Source: Stomorhina lunata
Lineage: Eukaryota > Arthropoda > Insecta > Diptera > Rhiniidae
DNA length: 64,000 nt
Reading direction: 5' to 3'
Assembly (NCBI GenBank): GCA_933228675.1
Contig: OW121742.1
Span: 106,408,940 to 106,472,939 of the forward strand
The notes below the pieces were generated by a model. The model made no database searches and was not told the origin of the DNA. It was given only the letters and a program-made list of their open reading frames with translations. How positions within the stretch are numbered: position 1 is the first letter of the stretch; the number at the start of each line of letters is the position of its first letter. Shown in pieces: positions 57,076 through 64,000 of the stretch. Made by a program: the position numbers and the translations under genes.

Positions 57076-57680
57076 TTTTTAAAATTAAAAGCGATTAATA
57101 AATAAATTTCTACCGAAAACTCATGAAGTGTCAAATTCGTGTAATAGCCCATTCGTGTGATAGCCCATTCACATTATGAATTTGTTTGAGTTCGAAAGCT
57201 CGTTTAAGTAGTTTTCGCCTCAAAACAATATTTAAAACTTAAGTTTCCACATACAAAACGAAAACTTCTTCTGTATGAGTTTTCAACGAAAACTTATTTG
57301 AAAACTATTAAAATACCGATTAAACACTGAGTTCATACCATATATTACAACTCTAAGTTGGAAAAATGGAAAATATTAAAAATAAATATCAGTTGAAAAT
57401 AAAATATAAAAAAAAAACAATAATGTTAATATGAACATTTTCTTAAAAAACATTATGAATATGACGAAAAAGTTATTATTTTATTGTCTTTTAATGTAAG
57501 TTAATACTTGTAGTTCTAAAGTATTTGGTGTTTGGTTTTTAAAATTAAACGCGATTAATAAATAAATTTCTACCAAAAACTCATGAAGTGTCAAATTTTC
57601 ATAATGTGAATGGTAAAGTTTTCGATGGAGTTTTCATTTTCGAAAACACTTAAAAACTTATAGTGTGAATGGGCTATAAG
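57076..57680. repeat. 460-bp-spaced direct repeat with GCCCATTCACA inverted ends
   Basis: 57076-57138 and 57536-57598 are 63-bp direct repeats differing at two or three sites (GCGATTAATAAATAAATTTC, AACTCATGAAGTGTCAAATT). Between and beyond them ATAGCCCATTCACATTAT (57166) faces TATAGTGTGAATGGGCTATA (57660). Probably a small TIR element with an internal or nested duplication. Confidence 0.55.
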
Positions 57681-57787
57681 AATATCTTTTGTTTTAAGAT
57701 TTAAATCATTTCCGCTTATGGCTCATATATAGAAGCTTAAGTCAAATCGGTTAACCAAATTATTTTTGCAGGTTTCTATGATAACGT

Positions 57788-57850
57788 CTTCTTCTTCTGT
57801 TATCCTTGACTCCCAGTAGAGCGTAGGGCTCCAGCGAACGTAGGGCCTCA
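57788..57850 (-). mobile_element. 63-bp RTE-like LINE 3' end with 11-bp target duplication
   Basis: On the minus strand it ends GTCAAGGATAACAGAAGAAG, matching the 3' end of 14541-16336. It is flanked by TATGATAACGT at 57777-57787 and 57851-57861. An extreme 5' truncation. Confidence 0.85.
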
Positions 57851-58242
57851 TATGATAACGTAACGCACTAAAATTAGCATAATTTATTAGATATATTTTA
57901 TGGTACTAATATAATATTGCCGTACCAATTTTACCATAACTTTATATAGTATCTTGGAGCGAATAAAAGAAGATATTTAAAATCAAATATTTTATTTTTC
58001 CTTTGTTCCAGTTGATCAAAAAGGTCCACAGGAACATTAATTTTTTAAATTTTCAAATTTTTAGTAAATTTGCAAATATTTAGAAAATAATTAAAATTTT
58101 TTAGTTTAAAAAACATTAAACATTTATAAATTTTACAGAATTTCTTAGGTTAGAAGTTTGCAAATTTTAAAAATGTAAATTTTAAATTCATAACTGGAAT
58201 CTATCTTCGATCTTTACATGGTTAACTACAGAATTTCTTAGT

Positions 58243-58309
58243 TCACTTTGCGTCGATTCAATTAGTGTCATGTTTTTTTTTTTGGAATGTAACCCAGACG
58301 CAAAGTGAG
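58243..58309. repeat. 67-bp inverted-repeat insertion
   Basis: TCACTTTGCGTC and GACGCAAAGTGA bound a T-rich centre. Possibly a tiny TIR element. 58320-60100 shows no gene: AT-rich, with an old DINE-like stretch near 59930-60105. Confidence 0.45.
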
Positions 58310-60107
58310 ATATTAGTGTATATGCAAATTTTCTAAAATTTGTAAATAAAAAAAGGATTCTTTTAACTTTATTAAAAATTTAAAATATTCTAATATATTA
58401 GAATTTTCTGAAAATTATAATTTTTAAGTTTTCATTAATTTGTAAGTTTTTAAATTCTTATAAAAACGTTTGGCTTCAACGCTCAAAGCACTAGGTTGGC
58501 ATTAGGGGTTCATTTTATTGCTGGCGATGACACTTTTTGTGTTTCTCATTAATGAAGTTTGTTATCGATTTTAGAAAATACAACTCTGTTATAAGGAAGA
58601 GATAAGGCAGATTGATGATAATGGCGTTTATAGAAGTGTTGAGTAAGAAAATATGGTGGTTGTCTGTACTAAAACCTTTTAGCTTATCGTTTAATTTTAC
58701 CGACCTAAATTATTTACTGTTGCTTATCCATGGTTAATGTTATTCACCACGATCTTTTGCATATAGACAGTGTTTTCAACGCAGAGCTTTTAGCACTGTT
58801 TTTAGTGCTTTTTAAAATTTTTCGCTTCAGTGCTTTTTTTAAATGAATTATATTCGGCGCACATAACATTTTAGTCATAATCTGAATTTTCTTCACTTCC
58901 GAGTTATGTTATAATTTAATATAATATAATTTGTTCAATATTGGATTCCACTTCGTTAACATGCCTCGATATATTGGGGAAACAAATTCTTACGAGGTAG
59001 GTCCAATAAGCCAGTGACGTTTTCAATTTCCAGACTTTGAATTGGGAATTGGCTACACACATTTAAACTATCTGTTTACTTAGTTTGTGTTAATGCCCAA
59101 CATTCCGGATGCTCACTTAATTGAAAGAATATGGCTCCGAAAGAATTGACAGAATATAGCTTAAGCCGATCGGAGATAAAGGTGTTGCTAACAAGAAAAA
59201 TGTTATTTTCCACCTAAAAGTGTTCAGTTTCTACGTAAAAAATCCAACAGTTGAGTTATAAATTGCTGCCTTATCCGCAATATTCTCAAGATTTGGGTAC
59301 GAGTTTCTTCCTGCGAAGTCATTGTATCCATAAAATGATATTATATCCAAAATAATGTTTTAAGATTTTTGCTGCGAACTTAGATTGTTTTCGTTATAAT
59401 ATTACCAAATACATTGTGTCAAATAAGAAAAAGAATACGATTGGAATATTCAATTGAATATTCAATTGGCAACCTGAAAAAAAATCGGAAGTTGCACTCC
59501 AAAAATCATTTACGGTTAAAATATCTAATTACAAAGAACAAGTTCTGCAATCCATCGTTGTTGATCTATTAAGTCACAGGACTTAAATACTTAACTTTTA
59601 GTTAATACATACTTTAGTCGAAAAATGTCTGGCTCAAAAGTTATAAACAATTGAAGCAACAATTTTATAAAATCAATTGAGTTTAAAATTCTTTTAATGC
59701 ACTTGGAGTACACATTTTTATATTTGACGGCTAATATCTGTGCGAATATTGATAACAAAAAAAAGTAAAAACCCCAATTTAAAAGAAAAAGTATTAGGAA
59801 TCGATACAATGTAAAAGGTTTGTTGGTTTTTAGGTTCAGTATTAGATCAGTAACTTCGGTAACAGTGCGATGGCCTGTCTACAAAAAAAACTGTCTGAAC
59901 CAAATTTTATTAATATTTATTTTATAAAAATAAACTGAAATTTCGGGCCCAAATCCGAAAATGGGATAATTTCAATAGCTATGGTTCCATTACCAAAAGA
60001 AGTGAATTTACTAAATTTTAGCAAATTGTCTAAACTTTGATAACAATGTCACATTGAACCCAAGCCATCCTAGATATGTTAATAAATATAACTCGTTTTT
60101 GGTATCA

Positions 60108-60910
60108 ACAAGTAAGAAAGTGCTATAGTCGGTCAAGCCCGACCATACGATACCCTTCACCACAAAGGTCAAAGGTGTTATTTTTGCAATATTTGCAAAA
60201 TTTTGCCATCATACAAACATTTTGTCAAAACTTATACATTTAAGCTGTTTCCGTCATTTGGACTTATATGAGAGCTAGGGTTAAATGTGGACCGATTTTC
60301 TCGAAATTTGGCAAGTTGACTTAAAATTCTCATTATCTTCGGATTTACGAGTAGTTTAGTGATTTGTGTCTCATTTAGTGCGTTGTTAAAGAAGAATTTG
60401 TATAGGAGCTATGGTCGAATGTGGACTGATTTCAACGAATTTTGGTTTAGCAATATTTGTTTTAAATTTCATGAAAAAATATTGATATTTTTGGCCAACA
60501 TATTAATTCCGGGAAGTGGGACCTATGGGGGGGTACCATAAATAATGGAAGGATTTCGACGAATTTCATGAAAAAATATTGATATTTTTGGGCAATATAT
60601 CAATTCCGGAAAGTGGGACCTATGGGGGGTACCATATATAATGAACGGATTTCGACGAATTTCAATAGCCATGGTCCCATTACCAAAAAAATGATCTGTG
60701 CCAAATTTCATCAAATTATCTTTAGAATTGCGACCTGTAGTTTGATTACAAGGTTTACATGTGGGTCCAGCCAGCCAGCCAAGCAGAGGGACGGACATCG
60801 CTAAGTCGACTTAGAAAGTGATTCTAAGCCTATTGGTATTGGGTCTAAGGCAAATATTTCTATGCCTTACATATATCAGCACAAACTTATAATACCTTTC
60901 CACCTATGCA
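60108..60910 (+). repeat. DINE-1/mini-me-like repeat (12.6-kb family)
   Basis: AACAAGTAAGAAAGTGCTAT at the left, CCAGCCAGCCAGCCAAGC with ACATCGCTAAGTCGAC near 60766-60810, and CCTTTCCACCTATG at the right. An internal duplication of about 98 bp (GGGAAGTGGGACCTATGG, TTCGACGAATTTCA) lies at 60450-60665. Confidence 0.65.
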
Positions 60911-61309
60911 CTGTTTTTAATTTTTTTTAAGATTAGAGCTGACATTTCAAAACATGTAATCCCAAATTTTTGTCATACTGCATTGCCTACTAAGGCTGTA
61001 ATAATTCCTCAAAGTTTGAATATTTGTTTATATCATAGAAAATCATAGAAGGGAAAACCGTCAAATAAACCTGAATTAGCTGTCAAAAAAACCTAAATCT
61101 ATCATTGTGTTTGAAAATTATTTTTTTAGTAGTGTTAGTGAAAAATGATATCCCCACAGTTGGTTTTTAAGCACAGTTGTATTAAAAGTTCTGAAAAAAA
61201 TAGGTACTTTTAATGAAATATTTGTATATTATTTTGAAGATATAATTAATATTTCAATAGTTTTAAACAAAATATAAAATCTGGCTTAAAAACCAGTTTT
61301 TGAAAATTT

Positions 61310-61985
61310 CCTATAAAAAAATGACCTATGATAAGATTTCTAAAATGTACCATTTTTATATTAAATAAATTAAATTTTTTAATTTACTTTTTATATAGGA
61401 AATTTTTAAAAGAAATTACTATTATTATAGGGTTCTTTTAATTTACTATTTTTATAAGAACTTTTTCAAAAATTTTTTATTTTTAAAGGAAAATTTTTAA
61501 AAATTTACTTTTTATATAGGAAATTTTTATAAAAGAAATTGCTACTTTTATAGGTTTTTTTTTAATTTACTATTTTTATAGGAAATTTTTAAAAAATTTG
61601 CTATTTTTAAAGGAAATTTTTTAAAGATTTACTATTTTTATAAAAATTTTTTTAAAAATTTACTTTTTTTATAGGAAATTTTTTAAAAAATTACTACTTT
61701 TATAGGAAATTAAAAAAATACTATTTTTAAAGGAAAATTTTCAAAAATTTACTTTTTTATATAGGAAATTTTTAAAACAAATTGCTATTTTTATAGAAAA
61801 TTTTTAAAAAATTTACTATATTTATAGGAAAATTTACTATTTTTACAGAAAAATTTTTAAGAATTTAGTATATTTATAGAAAATTTTTCAAAAAATGAGT
61901 ACTTTTATAGGAATTTTTTTAAAAATTTTACTATTTTTATCATTTTAAAATTTTTTTATTTTTATAGCATAATTTTTCAAAATGT
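61310..61985. repeat. Degenerate AT-rich array related to the intronic minisatellite
   Basis: Irregular units of TATAGGAAATTTTTAAAAA and TTTACTATTTTTATAGG. Unit length and sequence are looser than at 33810-36235, but the GGAAATTTTT / TATTTTTATAGG vocabulary is shared. 60915-61305 and 61985-62705 hold no recognised feature. Confidence 0.7.
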
Positions 61986-62705
61986 ACTAAAAATTAGTAG
62001 GAAAATTATTATTTGTAATTTCTAAAATTAATAGTAACATGCTAGAAACTTCACTATTCAAATTTCCAAACTGAAAGGTACGTTTAGTTGTACGATCTAA
62101 AAAAGTAGTATATTTTTGAAACTAAAAAAAGCAACTCAGTTTATTTTCATTTCTTAATAAAAAAAACGTTAAAAATGGAAAAAAAAAATTATTTGTTTTA
62201 TAGAAAACAAATTATATTTCAGTTAATAAAATATGACCAAAATGTTTAAAAAAATTATAAGAATCTTGTTTTTGGAAAATTTCTGCTGTTGAAGCAGTTG
62301 ATTTTGTGTAATTTAAAGGTAAATAAAATGTTTGTATTTGTTTTGATTTTTCATTCTTCAAGATGGCGGTAGTTACACACAACCTATACGTGTGAGTTGT
62401 CATATGGAACAGCTGATTCTTTCCTATCTATTTATAATCTATGGTTTATATATTCTTAATTAAGTTATTTGTATATATGAACCCATATATGAAATTCGCA
62501 TAGTTTTGAAATACGTGCAAAATTTAACTTCTTTTTTGACCTATGCTTCATCTAGAATTTTAGCAGTTAAAACAACCATCAAAGAAATAAAAAAAATTAA
62601 ATACAAAGTTTGATAGACCGCGAATTTTTTTTAGAGCTTTTTAGAGGTTGAAGTACTCCCTAATAGCTAAATTGAATCATTAATAAGCTCTATGAAACTT
62701 AAACA

Positions 62706-63999
62706 CCCAATCTAGGGTGCCTAAGGCTTCCATTGCACTATACGTGGGGCCTATCCCCTTCTAATACAGCCTGGCTCTTCGAAATGGTTGCTAAACCCAT
62801 TCTCATGTACGGCGCTCTTGTCTGGTGGCCTGCCCTAAACAAGGCTAATCAGCGAGGACTTTTTGTTAAGACCTGCTGCTCTCATGATTACGGGTGCTTT
62901 AAGGACTACTCCTTCAAAGGCACTCTTTACTATGCTTAATTGGCTTCCGGCTGAGCTAATGGCCCAATTAATAGCCCTCAACTCAGCTATCAGGTTAAAA
63001 ACCACCGGTGAATGGTCTACTTCGTCTCTAGGCCACACCACTATTCTGGATAAACTTAATCTCCCTGATAATATAGACTACTGCATTCCCTCACCCGCTT
63101 TCGAGCAATCCTTCACTGTGGATATCTCAGGGGCCCATAACGCTTTTAGTGAAGAGACCCTGGTTATCTATTCGGATGGATCCAAATCGTCAAGTGGTGT
63201 GGGTGGGGGCTTCTTTATCCCATCATTTGGGATGAAAGTGAAATTCAAGCTCCCAAAACAATGTAGCATAATTCAAGCTGAAATTTCAGCTATTTATAGG
63301 GCGAGCAAGTGGCTCACGTACCACCGAGTATATCCTAACGATATTCGTTTCTGTACAGATAGTCTTGCCGCCATTCATTCCCTTTCATCGGTCTACACGA
63401 CATCCGTTCTTACCCGTGAATGCCGGGCGTCTCTAAATGAGATGGCGAGACATTCCAACATTGAACTTTTCTGGGTACGTAGTCATAGTAATGTACCAGG
63501 CAACATCATAGCGGATAACATAGCAAAAGATGGTGCTCTTCTTAGTCATGAAAACACTGATCAATTCATAGGTATCCCGCTCTCAGCATGCAAATTGCTC
63601 ATAAAGCAGTTTATTTTTAGGTCCGCACAGACCAACTGGTCCACAGAAAGTACCTGTACGATCTCCAGACTTACATGGCCAACTTACGATAGTAAGCGCT
63701 CTGCAATCCTGATCAGCTTTTCGCACCATAGACTTCGCACCCTTATTTCAGTACTCACAGGACACTGTCTTATAGGTAAACATGCTAGAAGACTTAATCT
63801 TCAAAGCAATGACTACTGCAGAAGTTGTCACAATGCAGAGGAGGAAGAAACAATATCCCACTTCCTCTGTCACTGCCCAGCACTTGCTGAACTTAGAACC
63901 CTCCATCTAGGATTCCCATTTCTGCACGATCTGTCAGAGATCTCGAACATCAATATTAGTAAAATAGGCTCTTTTATCGGTGCATCTGGCTGGCTCTAA
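62706..63999 (+). pseudogene. RNase H-type LINE, 5'-truncated (RT C-terminus, RNase H, zinc knuckle)
   Basis: It begins in the RT C-terminal region (WGLSPSNTAWLFEMVAKPIL and MYGALVWWPALNKANQRG, 62748-62860) and changes frame near 62865. It then stays open for 378 codons to the TAA at 63997: ITGALRTTPSKALFTMLNWL, an RNase H with VIYSDGSKSSSGVGGGFFIP (Asp), QAEISAIYRA (Glu), RFCTDSLAAI (Asp) and NIIADNIAKDGA (Asp), then [20 protein letters not shown] and the knuckle CRSCHNAEEEETISHFLCHC. It is the best-preserved member of the family seen at 26640-27130 and 47400-48610. The long open frame suggests a fairly young insertion, although the 5' part is gone. It probably continues into a 3' UTR beyond the window. 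Confidence 0.85.
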
Positions 64000-64000
64000 C

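Overview
The window is nuclear DNA of a higher fly (Diptera, most likely a schizophoran such as a blowfly or house-fly relative). Evidence: two single-copy genes whose encoded proteins read like their Drosophila counterparts, GT-AG introns, strong AT richness, and fly-type repeats (DD41D/rosa-like, DD37E and true mariner elements, DINE-1/mini-me-like repeats with GTCY microsatellites, and non-LTR elements with RNase H). Species cannot be named from the sequence.

Only two host genes are supported. (1) Indy, the SLC13-type plasma-membrane citrate/dicarboxylate transporter, on the + strand. Its 5' end lies outside the window; five exons are present (11-159, 6103-6291, 6353-7193, 7254-7391, 11006-11146). 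(2) Catalase (Cat), on the - strand: a 54-nt first coding exon at 55300-55353, a 28,853-bp intron, and one large exon at 24983-26446, giving 505 residues. The genes converge tail to tail across about 13.8 kb of repeats. Both map close together at 75D-E in D. melanogaster, so the linkage looks ancestral.

Layout. 0-11 kb: Indy, with introns holding a DD41D element with an open transposase frame, a decayed tandemly amplified mariner-like transposase, a TTAA-flanked MITE, LINE remnants and a SINE-like insertion. 11-24.9 kb: intergenic repeats, including DINE-like repeats split by an RTE-like LINE, a three-direct-plus-one-inverted MITE cluster, a second DD41D copy, and an EN/RT LINE carrying another DD41D element. 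25-55.3 kb: Cat, whose giant intron holds LINE and mariner remnants, several small TIR elements, a 2.4-kb AT-rich 31-bp minisatellite with palindromic units, a DD37E element, a hAT and a PIF/Harbinger derivative inside one tandem array, and a 47-bp perfect hairpin. 55.5-56 kb: the Cat promoter region, in which a TATA-bearing segment of about 253 bp is tandemly duplicated. 56-64 kb: upstream intergenic DNA with LINE fragments, a DINE-like repeat, a second AT-rich array related to the intronic one, and an RNase H-bearing LINE end at the right edge.

The host genes have separate jobs: import of Krebs-cycle intermediates and peroxisomal removal of hydrogen peroxide. Nothing in the sequence shows joint regulation. 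The novelty is in the repeat architecture and the duplicated catalase promoter; I found no convincing unknown multi-gene system.
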